From assembly GCF_002878395.1 (NCBI RefSeq), contig NC_061121.1, positions 13,339,652-13,403,651 of the forward strand: a stretch of DNA of 64,000 nt, given 5' to 3'. The DNA comes from Capsicum annuum. Taxonomy: Eukaryota > Streptophyta > Magnoliopsida > Solanales > Solanaceae. The notes beneath the pieces are model-generated. The model saw nothing but the letters and a program-made list of their open reading frames with translations, did not search any database and had not been told where the DNA came from. The position numbers were made by a program, and so were the translations under genes. The stretch's first letter is position 1. Each line of letters opens with the position of its first letter. Shown here one piece after another: positions 35,773 to 45,699 of the stretch.

Positions 35773-36440
35773 CACTTCCTTGGTGGTATCCAAGTTTTGC
35801 TTGTTAGGTAGTTCACTTCCTAACTTAAGCCTTGACTCCTAGGAAATGAAATTTCTAGTCGAGTCATTACACTTGACCCTTAGGAGACATACTCCTTGTT
35901 GGTATTCAAGTTTCACTTGTTAGTTGGTTCACTTCTTAACTTAAGCCTTGACTTCTAGAAAATTAACTTTCTAGTCGATTCATTTCACTTGAACCTTAGG
36001 AGACACACTTCCTTGTTGGTATTTAAGTTTCTCTTGTTAGGTAGTTCGCTTCCTAACTTAAGCTTTGACTCTTACGAAATAAACTTTCTAGTTGAGTCAT
36101 TCCACATGACCTTTAGGAGACACACTTTCTTGTTGGTATTCAAGTTTTTTTTGTTAGGTGGTTCACTTCCTAACTTAATCTTTGACTCCTAGGAACTTAT
36201 CTTTCTAGTCGAGTCATTGTACTTGGCCCTTAGGAGACACATTTCCTTGCTTAAGCCTTGACTCCTACAAATTTCACTTTCTAGTCGAGTCATTACACTT
36301 GATCCTTGGGAGACACACTTCCATATTTGGGTGTTTCAAATTTCATTTTTTAGGAGACGCACTTCCTAACTCAATCCCTGATTCCTAGAAGCCATACTTT
36401 CTAGTTGAGTCCTTCCATGTAGCCCTTAGGAGACACGCCT
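35773..36440 (+). repeat. 117-bp minisatellite, right part
   Basis: Continues the array split by the gag-only element. The 'aggagacacactt' anchor occurs at 35,882, 35,998, 36,115 and 36,232 (116-117 bases), then a shortened unit at 36,308 and a last copy at 36,428. The open frame at 35,989-36,192 is a repeat translation. Confidence 0.85.
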
Positions 36441-37300
36441 CCTTATCCTCAAGAGATGAATTCATTGATCAGAGTCTTGAGCCACCTTTGCATTATGCAT
36501 TTTGCAAGTAATTATGATTGGGTTTGACACCCACTAAAAATTTTTTGATGATAAACTTGGACAAAAAGATTTAATTCATGTTATTGGAAACATCATTTCA
36601 GATGAGACTTTATTTTTGAAAAATGAGTACTCTCTTTATAATGATATGTGTTTGGAATAATGTTTGTTTTAGTCTTGATGTTGATTTCAGGAACCTGCCT
36701 GAGGAACATGGTGATAAATTGCAAGTCGGGAGTTTGCCCGAAGAACAGAGTGAGGAAACTGTAAGTCAGGAGTCTATTTGGAGAATAGGGTGAATATTTT
36801 CAAATTCAAATTCAAAGTTTAGAAATCACACATGAAAGAACATGGTCAATGTTAGAGTTCATTTCCAACACCAAATTTTGTATGGAGAAAGAATCTATTC
36901 TCAAGTTTAATCCAAGAAAGATTAGATCTTTGTCACTTTTGAAAGCATTGGAGACCCAAGACAAAGAATCAAGAGTTGCTGCATAGATAGGACTTTTATA
37001 ATTTTATTTATCTTCTTAACTTGTGATTTTCGTTTTGATGTAATGACAAAGTCGAGGACCGTAACCTCGATAGGACCTCACTCGACTCTCAAACTCGGAA
37101 GAGCCTTTTCTTTTTAACTCTTTAGACCACATGTGACTTGACTCCCACATAACTCGAGATAGGTAGAATGCCTAAGATCAAGGCTCGATTGCCATTCTTC
37201 CTTTTGTTCCTTTCTCTTGAATAATGGTAGAAAAAAAAATTTGTCTCATTGTCTACTTCTTTGTCTAAAAACACTTTGCGTTTACACCCAAAGAGAGGCA
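36441..37300 (+). mobile_element. 3' untranslated region of the plus-strand Tat-like element, with polypurine tract
   Basis: Non-coding. The segment ends in the purine run AAAGAGAGG (37,291-37,299) directly before the LTR start at 37,301, as expected for plus-strand priming. Two related 'gtcgggagt...gaggaac' segments occur at about 36,690-36,780. Confidence 0.6.
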
Positions 37301-39338
37301 TGATATAGACACATAATTTTGCCCCTCCCGAAAGCCCAAATTATCCATTTACCTTCACATTACCATACACCCCACCCCATTCCATAAATCTTCCATAAAA
37401 AAGACAAAAAAATAACAAAACCCTAATAAATTAACACATCATCCAATCCAATTAAACAACCTCACCTTATCCTAACCACTCACACTCCTACCCACCTTAC
37501 TACCCTATCCAACCCTCTACCCCTATACCCTTAGACCCCCTGACCCTCCTACCTCAACCCACGTACCCCCTCCCATTACATTTTTTGTTTGGCCTTTCAA
37601 AAGAATTGAGGAAAAGAGAATAATATATACACACATCTCATAAATAGAGGGGACCCCACACATATACTCTTCTGTTTTCCATGAAGGGAGAATAAACATA
37701 CACATGTCGTCACTCCCACAGCTCACAGAGTTCTCACATATAAAAAAAACAGATATACCCACACCATAATAAGGAGAGATCGGCTCCAATTTTTGCATCT
37801 TCTCCATAGGCACACATATATTGGACCGTAATATTGACACACATGTACATACTAGCACACACAGACAGAAATCAAAAAGGAGAAAATCAGAGAGCAAATA
37901 ATGAGTGAAATCTGAGCAAATAGAGAGAGGAGAAGCAGAGGGGACATGAGAGAGAAAAACAAACCAGGAAGTTCGTTTGTTCGGTGATCTTTCATTGGAA
38001 AACACCATCTTCTCACCAAAAAAAGGCGTCTCCCAATTCCCAAAACCTACCAAAATAAACCGTTTCCTGTTAATTCCAGCGAGCTTCTCATCAGAAATCT
38101 CATCAACAACCAATAACGAACGATCTCCACCACACTATTTTCAATTTTAGCTAGGTAATACCAGAGATTAATCTTTGAAATTGATAAGAGAGCATAGTAG
38201 TGGGTATCGAGTTTGGGATTTTGTTATTTGCAAATTTTGGTCTCTGTTGGAAAGAATTCAAAAAAATAACAAAAGTCGAGGATGGCCGATTAGGTTCTAT
38301 TTGTGGTTCATTAGTTCACGAGGCTCCTGTTGTTGTTTAAATCGGTTCAAGTTGATTGAATAAAAGTAAAATTAAGGTCCAATTCTCTCTTCTCTCCCTC
38401 TAATTTTTATGTGATTGTGAATGAAATGTGTGTTTGACATGCTTGAATCTTTGTTGCATGTATGTGTTGATGTTGGGATTTGGATTTTGAAAATTAGAGT
38501 GATAGTAGAAGAATTAGTTAATTGTGAGTGAGAATGAGTTTTGGGAGAGGAATTAAGAATCGTATAAGGTGAATGTTGATTTTTTTGATTCGTTGATGGA
38601 TGTCGTTGAATTCGACAGTCTCATGTTTTAGGCCAAAATTTAATAGGTAAATCTTCAGTTGGTTAGGCAAATTATAGAAATTGATGATTGTGGAATGATT
38701 GAATTTTTGTGCTTGAGATTATTTCATTTTGTCGCTTGAAATTGGAAAATGCATTTATTTAACCGGGGAATGCCCAGAGCCCATTTGTACCTATTCACCG
38801 GGATATGCCCCAAAGTATTTTGTATGCAAAGAACGTTCGTGATCAAGGCCTGAGGCATCGGGTAGAGCATAGTCTAGGATTAGTTTAGAATAGGATTTAT
38901 ATTTTTGCATTTTCTATTTTTGGGACTATATAATTTGGACTGGACATTATTTTGGTTTTGAATTTTGTTTGATTTGTTTGTTTACTTGTTTTATGTGTTT
39001 TGTTGGTCTATTCACTTAATAGCATTATGCTAGCTGATATACTCTATACAGAGACCGTGGTCGAACCAAGAGATTGAGGAATGCCTAACACCTTCCCCTC
39101 GGTCAATAGAATTCCTTAACTGGAATCTTTATTCGTAGACCAGTTTTTTTAAAGAGTCAAATCATTTGAAAATATATTTTCAAAGGTAACTTGTCACACC
39201 CTATTTATGCTAAGTGGTGACTCTGAGTTTTGATTGTTAAAAAAAATAAATTTTAATAAATTATTTTCTTTTGTCACTTAATAATAGAACTCTTTACGAA
39301 CATAAAATCAATTTTTTGGTTAAAAAAAGGGTGTGACA
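37301..39338 (+). mobile_element. Tat/Ogre-like LTR, type A, complete (about 2.04 kb)
   Basis: Starts TGATATAGACACATAATTTT after a polypurine tract and ends AAAAAGGGTGTGACA at 39,338. A TATATA motif (about 37,622-37,629) lies in the expected U3/R area. The first 1.55 kb matches 10,583-12,103. Just after its end comes TGGCGACTCTGCTGGGGA (39,343-39,360), a primer-binding site. Having a polypurine tract before and a priming site after the same LTR is the signature of tandemly joined elements. Long minus-strand frames (37,523-38,113) are LTR read-through. Confidence 0.85.
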
Positions 39339-39342
39339 GCTC

Positions 39343-39360
39343 TGGCGACTCTGCTGGGGA
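39343..39360 (+). other. Primer-binding site, probably tRNA-Arg type
   Basis: TGGCGACTCTGCTGGGGA starts four bases after the LTR end. It is the plus-strand counterpart of the site at 20,799-20,814. Confidence 0.8.
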
Positions 39361-39385
39361 TTGTTAATAGTTCTTTTTGAAACAA

Positions 39386-39470
39386 ACTATTTTCTTTTGT
39401 CACTTAATAATAGAATCCTTTTCAAACTTAAAATCTAAATCTTTTTTGGTTATAAAAAAGGGGTGTGACA
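39386..39470 (+). mobile_element. Last 85 bp of a second type A LTR
   Basis: 'actattttcttttgtcactt' through GGGGTGTGACA repeats the end of the LTR at about 39,262-39,338. Only about 25 bases separate the priming site from this piece, so a second internal region and most of a third LTR were deleted. The right edge of the whole nest is at 39,470. Confidence 0.8.
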
Positions 39471-39690
39471 ATCTGTTGAACAGATGGGGAATCTGTTACA
39501 CCAGATGGGCCATATGTCTCAATGCTTATTTTAATGTGTTGTATTCACTCAATTTTGTGTTACCCTTTTGTAATGTTCTTCTTGTTCTTCTTTTGTTTGA
39601 CATCAAATGTTTTGTTCTTGTTTGTAGATAAAAGAAAGTGAAAGTGTATCAACTTTTGCCCGACCAACATTAAAGGCTAGATAATGATGG
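39471..39690 (+). other. CAACAGAT motifs and a short exon-like start of an Ulp1-type Mutator element
   Basis: Motifs 'atctgttgaacagatgggg' and 'aatctgttacaccagatggg' lie directly at the nest edge. Near 39,620-39,665 a 'tttgtag/ataaaagaaagtga' acceptor-like segment resembles the start of the minus-strand Kaonashi-like gene near 8,090-8,140 (both encode a KRKESES-like stretch). The similarity is short and the assignment tentative. Confidence 0.4.
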
Positions 39691-40490
39691 GTTCGAAGGA
39701 ATAAGCTGCTTGCAGATGGAACTACTTCGTATGTGGGGGGTATGTACTACTGATCAACCTATCATGAAAAAACACATCTAGTACACTGATTTTGTGAATA
39801 TTGGTTCTTTACCTATTAGGCGTTAATCTTTCAAACAAGATATGACATTTTACAGTTAAGATTGTTAGGTTCGAACTGGTAAGGCTGAGGGACCAAGTAG
39901 GTGGTGTCGATAACCTGTTATGATTTAATAAAGATTTTTCTAATGTTTATGCATCAATTTTTAAGAAGGTTCAAGTTTTTAGTGGCAGTGTAATAGTGAT
40001 TGGACTGATTTTAAGGGTTCAATGGACTTTTGAAAGGCCTCCAAAGCCTCGCACTGCTACAAACAAGAATGGAAAACCAATAGTTATTGCCCTGATCCAA
40101 ATTTTTATGATGGGTGGCTCGAGGAGACTATTATACATTAGAAGGTGCTTGGGAGAATACCTGTGCGAAAAGCCGGGTGGAGAAGACCATATATCAACTC
40201 AGACCTTATTAAAGAAGAAACACAGGATAGGAAGGAACGTGTAGCGAATCTAGCGGATGAAATTGACATGAAAAATGAAAAAAATTGAATGAAATACAAA
40301 TGTAAAAGTGTATCCAAAAATAAAAACCATCAGTATATTTTGAAAAGAATAATGTTGAAGTGGACTAGAGCAGTGCACTTTGTTAGGGGACTGCAACTAG
40401 CTAGCGTGGCCTAAATGAAGATCCACAAAATACAGGACAAGAACTCTAAGGTTGCAGCTTTGCGAGTACCAATGGTGTTAAGATTGTAGG
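39691..40490 (+). repeat. Left arm of a large diverged inverted repeat
   Basis: Aligns with the reverse complement of 40,800-41,610 over about 0.8 kb. The best conserved core is 'ttaagggttcaatggacttt' (40,011-40,030, reverse complement at 41,263-41,282) and its surroundings. Both arms encode a related segment (IGLILRVQWTFERPPKPR here), so the repeat was probably once coding. I do not recognise the protein. Both copies carry stops and frameshifts. Confidence 0.8.
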
Positions 40491-40799
40491 TCAAGAATGA
40501 AACCTGAACCAACAACTTCTGAAGTAAAAATAAGGGATCAAGCCAAAGTGGCAATTTTTGAAGTTAAACTTGTATCCCAGGCCTTCTTCTTGTGGTTCTG
40601 GTCTGGTCAAAGGAAGTGGAAACAACAAGGCATGGGATTTCTGCCCAACTTCAGACCTTTTTGTTTCTACTACCTTTAACCTGATCAGAACCATAAATAG
40701 AAGGCATGGGATGCAAGTTAGACATCAGAAATTGTCGCCTTGGATTCCCTTATTTTTACTTCTGGAGTTGTTGGTTTAGGTTTCTTTCTTAATTAATAA
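40491..40799. other. Spacer between the inverted-repeat arms
   Basis: About 0.3 kb with short open frames on both strands, none recognised. It would form the loop of a hairpin transcript. Confidence 0.5.
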
Positions 40800-41610
40800 T
40801 CTTACCAATCTGCTATGCTCGCCAAGCTGCTTCTTTATAGTTCTGATCCTACTCTTTATGGGTCTTCACTGAAACCATGCTCGCTAGTCGTAGTCCCTAG
40901 CAAAGTGTCCATCTCCATTTCTCTTCATCATTTTTCTTTTTCAAGAACGACTGACGGATTTTAATATTTGGATAAGCTTTCACATTTGTAGCTCATTCAG
41001 TTTATTCATCTTTCAAGTCAATTTCATTGGCCAGATTAGCTAGAAGTTCCTTACTTACTTCCCTGTGTTTACTCTTAAATAAGGTCTGAGATGATATATG
41101 GTATTCTCCACCTTCCCTTTACAACACAGGTATTCTCGCAAGCACCTTTTGTTGTATAATAATCTTCTCGAGCAGCATATCCATATAAATTTGGACTAGG
41201 GCAATAACTATTGGTTTTTCATTTTTTTCTGAAGCAGCGCGAGGCTTCGAAGGCCTTTCAAAAGTCCATTGAACCCTTAAAATAAGTCCAATCACTAGTT
41301 GAATGTCTACAATGACACCCAAAACTTGAACCTTCTCAAATCTTGACGCATAAACATGAACAAAACTATCATTAAATTATAATAGGATATCGATACCACC
41401 TTTTTGGAACCCTTCGACCTTATCAGTTTGCACCTATCAAAATAAACTGTAAAATGCAGGATCTTATTTCAAGGATCAATGTCTAATCGATAAAAAACTA
41501 CATTCACAAAACTATTGTACTTTATGTTTGTTTGTCATGAAAGCCTGATCAATAATACATAAATCCACACATGAAAGTTGATCCATTTATCTGTACGCAC
41601 CTTATTCTTC
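40800..41610 (-). repeat. Right arm of the large inverted repeat
   Basis: Minus-strand reading parallels the left arm, including IGLILRVQWTFERPSKPR (in the open frame 41,119-41,322) and FVNVVFYRLDIDP-like text upstream in a broken frame. Divergence between the arms looks like a fifth to a quarter by eye. Confidence 0.8.
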
Positions 41611-41864
41611 CTACCCCGTCATTAAGTAGTGTACATGACTACGGAGGCTCAGAGAGCAACCATTTTCAATGTCAAAGGACTACATGCCCGTCAAGAAAAA
41701 ATAAGTGCTACAACAATGACTTTTTCATCTTTTTTGTTTTTAAATCTGTTTTTTTATTTTATATAATAAAATAGTCACCAATTTGGATTAATTAAGGTAT
41801 GTGATGACTATTAAAAAAGAGGTGAACAATTGTGATTTTTTGTATAATACATTCAAAACAGCTG
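41611..41864. other. Spacer, no gene seen
   Basis: AT-rich sequence between the inverted repeat and the next motif array. Confidence 0.4.
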
Positions 41865-42085
41865 ATGAATCAAATTCTCCATCTATTGCAACTAATGAAT
41901 CAACTATTAGAAGAAATCAAAACTTCTCCTCCAACAGATGGTCCATCTATCGCAATAGATAATCCATATGCTGCAATAGATGTCTCATCTGTTGCACATA
42001 CAGACCATGTGTTGTAACAGATGGCAAATCTATTGAGACAGCGGGTTATCTGTTATGACAGATGGATGATCTGTTGCAACAACTC
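41865..42085. repeat. CAACAGAT/ATCTGTTG motif array (42 kb)
   Basis: Dense motif copies such as 'ctccaacagatggtccatct', 'tctcatctgttgcacat' and 'gatgatctgttgcaacaact'. The start resembles the array at 10,421-10,582. Confidence 0.75.
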
Positions 42086-42260
42086 AATAATAACTATTGT
42101 TATTAAGAGAGAACCCGTTTTGAAAAGGTGAAAAGTTTAAATGTAAAAGAAAATGTCACGACTTTTCACTAAAAACAAAAACTCAACAGTTTGAATGTAA
42201 TTAATACAATGGAGCTGAACAGTCATGCCTTTTTGCCTAACACATTCAGATTCAATCCTC

Positions 42261-42268
42261 TATAAATA
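42261..42268 (+). promoter_or_regulatory. TATA box candidate
   Basis: TATAAATA in 'ctctataaataggtctctcc', about 215 bases upstream of the ATG at 42,476. The context is that of a plant core promoter. It probably belongs to a transposon-borne transcript. Confidence 0.5.
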
Positions 42269-42475
42269 GGTCTCTCCTTAATCTTCATTCTACTCCACTT
42301 TATTTATTTCTTGCATTTTGTCTTTTCGTATTACATCTTCAATCACTTCTCTTAAAGAGTATATTCCTTTCCCATTGAAGTAATTTTTTCAGTGTAAATC
42401 TACCAGTTGGTACTATACGTTGTATTACATTCGGACTCTTTTCTTTACTCTTGTGTTTACATTTTTTGTCAATTC

Positions 42476-42652
42476 ATGCATGTTCTAAATGTGGTTGATC
42501 CTGTTTGGGATATTACTATTTTGTGCGACATTGTGCAGAAACTTCAGAGGCAGGTTAATGACCTACGGTGGGAGTTGGGCTCCGTGAGAGCAAAGATACT
42601 CCGAGAGATTCATAAGCAGAGGAGGGCCCTGTTGCTGCCGGTTGAAGATTGA
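42476..42652 (+). CDS. Short coiled-coil-like protein, unrecognised (58 aa)
   Basis: ATG at 42,476 opens a 58-codon frame ending TGA at 42,650-42,652. The protein contains IVQKLQRQVNDLRWELGSVR followed by an Arg/Lys-rich segment (AKILREIHKQRRALLLPVED), which looks like a short amphipathic helix or coiled coil with a basic tail. A frame without a stop extends upstream to 42,407 but has no ATG, so I chose 42,476. A TATA box lies upstream and motif arrays lie on both sides, suggesting a transposon-associated gene. No family is recognised, and translation is unproven. Confidence 0.35.
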   Translation: MHVLNVVDPVWDITILCDIVQKLQRQVNDLRWELGSVRAKILREIHKQRRALLLPVED

Positions 42653-42661
42653 CCGGCTGGA

Positions 42662-42680
42662 AATAATAATGATGATGATG

Positions 42681-42724
<44 letters not shown>
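42662..42724 (+). repeat. AAT/GAT trinucleotide microsatellite
   Basis: (AAT)n with four GAT units near its start, about 21 trinucleotides, just after the stop of the short ORF. On the minus strand it is read as a tyrosine/histidine run, which is not a gene. Confidence 0.95.
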
Positions 42725-43284
42725 TAGAATACATTATTTCTTTTAGCATATGTATTTTTATTTTTCTATATCAGATCTATACCTAATGTATTTTTTTTGT
42801 TTAATGAAAAATTTATTTTTAATCGACTTTGAATTTTTAATTCTTATTTATTTTTCATTTTGTCTATTTCTTGTTCTCAACAAACATAAGGAGCAATAGC
42901 AAGATTTTTGAGTTCTTTCAATGGATGGACCATCTATTGAAATAAATTGGTCATCGTTTCGATTTCTATCAGCAGATTATCCATCTGTTGCAACAAATTT
43001 GTCATATGTTGGAGGAAAACATTTCAATTTGATAAACTATATTGTGTTCTTCCAGCTAATGTCCTTCTATTGCAACAGATAGGTAATCTGTTGAAAATAA
43101 TTTTGTGGTCTGTTGTATTTAGTTCCTATTTTGCCTATTTTTATTGATGCACAAGTTAATAAAAAAGATATTTTATATAATAAATGATAACATTTACTTT
43201 CATAATAATGATTTAAGTAAGTAAAGTTCATAACAAACAACAACACAAGTTTTTGATATTACAACGATCATGGTGGATTACGAT
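42725..43284. repeat. Spacer with CAACAGAT motif array (about 42,920-43,100)
   Basis: Motifs such as 'ccatctgttgcaacaaattt' and 'ctattgcaacagataggtaa' lie between the microsatellite and the 3' end of the MuDR-type transposase remnant. Confidence 0.65.
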
Positions 43285-45615
43285 CTGAGCATGTAGTTCT
43301 TTTGTGGCAAACGTTCTTACATATGGAGCACTTATTTTTTTTTTGATGAAAATGATTCTCTGACTCCACACTTCCTTTTATAAGGCCTTCTTTCCAGTTT
43401 GATAGTGTTTGGATCAATTTATAGAGGAGGTATTAATCTCCCCAAAGCACTGTAGGAACAATCCAAGATTCTTCGAGAGACACCGGAGTAATATGCTCAC
43501 TATATGCCATTATGTATTTTTCCACTGAATAATATGGAGAGGAGTACTCATAAGTTTTAGTTCCATATTTTACACCGTATTGAGCTCAAAGCATTGCCAT
43601 AGCATGTGGACAGGGTATTTTGTCCAAGTCAAAAACTCTGCACGTACAAGATCTTGTTTGAAGATCGACCATGACAGCATCACCATGACCGTCGATACTG
43701 AACTTATAATCTACTATTTGATGAACAGATAACCTATTCCCAAGACTGATGTTCGTTGATATTATTTTTCCGCTTCTAGAATAAATTTGGTTCCTGCGTT
43801 CTCAAACTTCACACGCCTTTCGTGAAAAAATCTGCCATACTTCTGGTTTATTTTATCAAACAGAGCAATAATGGAAAATTCCCTTTCATCACCAAACAAT
43901 GAATTCACCAATTCATCTATGTTTGACGTCATAATATTGTACCAATACAAAAGAATCACTTAGTGCGACATCATACTAAACTTGTTACTCAAACAAGACA
44001 TTAAATTCATAAGAATGTACATATTTGCTAGACAGAAAATGCGGCTCCATCTCTTGAAACCAACACGTATGAGATGTTTTACTGCCTTGGGATGCATATC
44101 TATTATTTGATTGAAATAGTCTAAAAACTCCTCTTTACTACATGCTTTAGCTGCTCTGTAAAAAAATGCCATGACCCTTGCGTAGTGAAAGTTGTTCAGA
44201 ATGTTATCTCCAAGATGCTTGATGCAACAACCAAAGTGAGCTGAAGTGTAGAAAATTGAACCCATCTTTGGAATACTTGGATACCTATCCAAAATAAAAT
44301 ACAACTCTTCGATATATTTGACGCAGCTTCGCATTTGTTCAAAAAAATATCCATAAGAGGCATCACATTCCTTGTCTGCCACACAAAACGTGACATGAAA
44401 GATGTGATTCTCCGCATCCTGCGCCACCGTTGCTAGCAAAACTCCATTATACCTGCTCCTCAAGAAGGTTAGCAAAACTCCATTATACCTGCTCCTCAAG
44501 AAGGTCCCATTAACGGCTATGACTTTTCTCAAATATTGAAAACCTTGAATCCAAGCACCATAAGATATAAAAAGGGACTTGAACCTTCCGTTTTCATCAA
44601 CATGCAATGTTGTCTTACTTTCGGTATTTGTGGACTCAAGCATGTAGTGGTAGGCATTGATGATTGCATACCCATGCTCGTGTGTCCCCCTAAACAAGTC
44701 CTTGGCAATCTCCATAGCCATAGACATCTTCCAATAACTTTTCATGACACCCAATTTCATAAGGATTTTATTGACCATATCCCTTGTATAAGGTTCTTTG
44801 CCATTGAGGAATTTATTCTTGAAATATTCACTGAGGACATTTGTCGTGGTATAAGGATTTTGACTCGAAATGTGCTCCAAACCACATGTGTGATACGTTA
44901 CATGTTTATTAATAACAAATCAGTCAGAACTTAAGTACTTCACCACTCTCAACCGCCACTTCCAGTTCGGATTAGCACATCTGAAGCAAAAGACTTTGCT
45001 CGAATTAATCACTTTCATTATTCTGAAATCTTTTTTCAAGCAAGCAATAAACAAAGAAGTAGAAAGTTCTTTCTTATCCTTGAATGACATTCTCTTGTAA
45101 AGTCCGGTCTTTTCGTCTTGACGATTGCCAAACTGTGTCGATTGAGAAGAACTGTCCACCGTATTGCTCGCAACACGGGCATTGGTGTTTGATCATCATT
45201 TGAAATATTTATGTCAAGATCATCCAACCTATCATCAAAGATTTATTGTTGTTGTTTTTCTTCTACATTCTGGTTCTCATTCTCTCTCATCTTTTCAACC
45301 ACGTAAACCCTTAACACCGGCCTGGGTGAATCATTAAGATAAGCACGCAACCAAACCTGATCGGTTATCTTGAAAGGTAGTACCCTCTGATTTTCAAAGG
45401 AGCTGTGCATGTAGCAGATGACGAGTTCTTCCGGTTGACAATTCAGTCCATAATAGCTGATGATATCACAAAATTATCATATGAAACATCACTTTGGACT
45501 GTCATAGCTATCGTCTGTTACATTTTACCCTCTTTCCAATTCCATACATATCGATTGCTTTTCTCAATTCATTGACCATGACAATCCATCCCTATTGTTA
45601 TTGATCCCTCCATTA
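43285..45615 (-). pseudogene. MuDR-type Mutator (MULE) transposase, broken
   Basis: Minus-strand order: an N-terminal region from about 45,615 (EGSITIGMDCHG, later RAYLNDSPRPVLRVYVVEKM), then a MuDR N-terminal-type domain (FKDKKELSTSLFIACLKKDF ... CFRCANPNWKWRLRVVKY, 45,090-44,930). Next comes the transposase core: YLRKVIAVNGTFL, FCVADKECDASYGYFFEQM and HFGCCIKHLGDNI (44,530-44,190), then NSLFGDEREFSIIALFDKIN (about 43,900). A SWIM zinc finger follows (CTCRVFDLDKIPCPHA, about 43,600-43,650) and a C-terminal CCHC knuckle CSICKNVCHKRTTC (about 43,285-43,330). The enzyme cuts and joins Mutator transposon ends in the nucleus. The first catalytic Asp is Asn here (codon 44,509-44,511), stops interrupt the frame (before 44,880 and after 43,600), and a 36-bp in-frame duplication is present. 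Confidence 0.9.
44434..44505 (-). repeat. 36-bp in-frame tandem duplication in the transposase core
   Basis: 44,434-44,469 and 44,470-44,505 are identical 36-base units, repeating the 12 residues TFLRSRYNGVLL directly after the first catalytic position. Identity suggests a recent event or an assembly artefact. Confidence 0.95.
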
Positions 45616-45699
45616 GTGGTACCTAAATAAAGTCATTTGTTAAAAAAAATTAATAATGATATCATAATAAAATTAATAGTGATTTCATAGTGTCGTAAC

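Noticed and set aside
37523..38113. 196-residue minus-strand open frame
   Set aside because: It lies wholly within a type A LTR, and similar frames in the paired LTR (10,762-11,409) are broken differently. Composition is non-protein-like, so I treat it as read-through.
39338..39362. tRNA-like gene near TGGCGACTCTGCTGGGGA
   Set aside because: Only the primer-binding complement of a tRNA 3' end is present. There is no cloverleaf.
42555..42749. Minus-strand Tyr/His-rich frame
   Set aside because: Translation of the AAT/GAT microsatellite and the antisense of the short ORF.
44536..44934. 132-codon plus-strand frame
   Set aside because: Antisense shadow of the MuDR-type transposase, whose motifs are clear on the minus strand.
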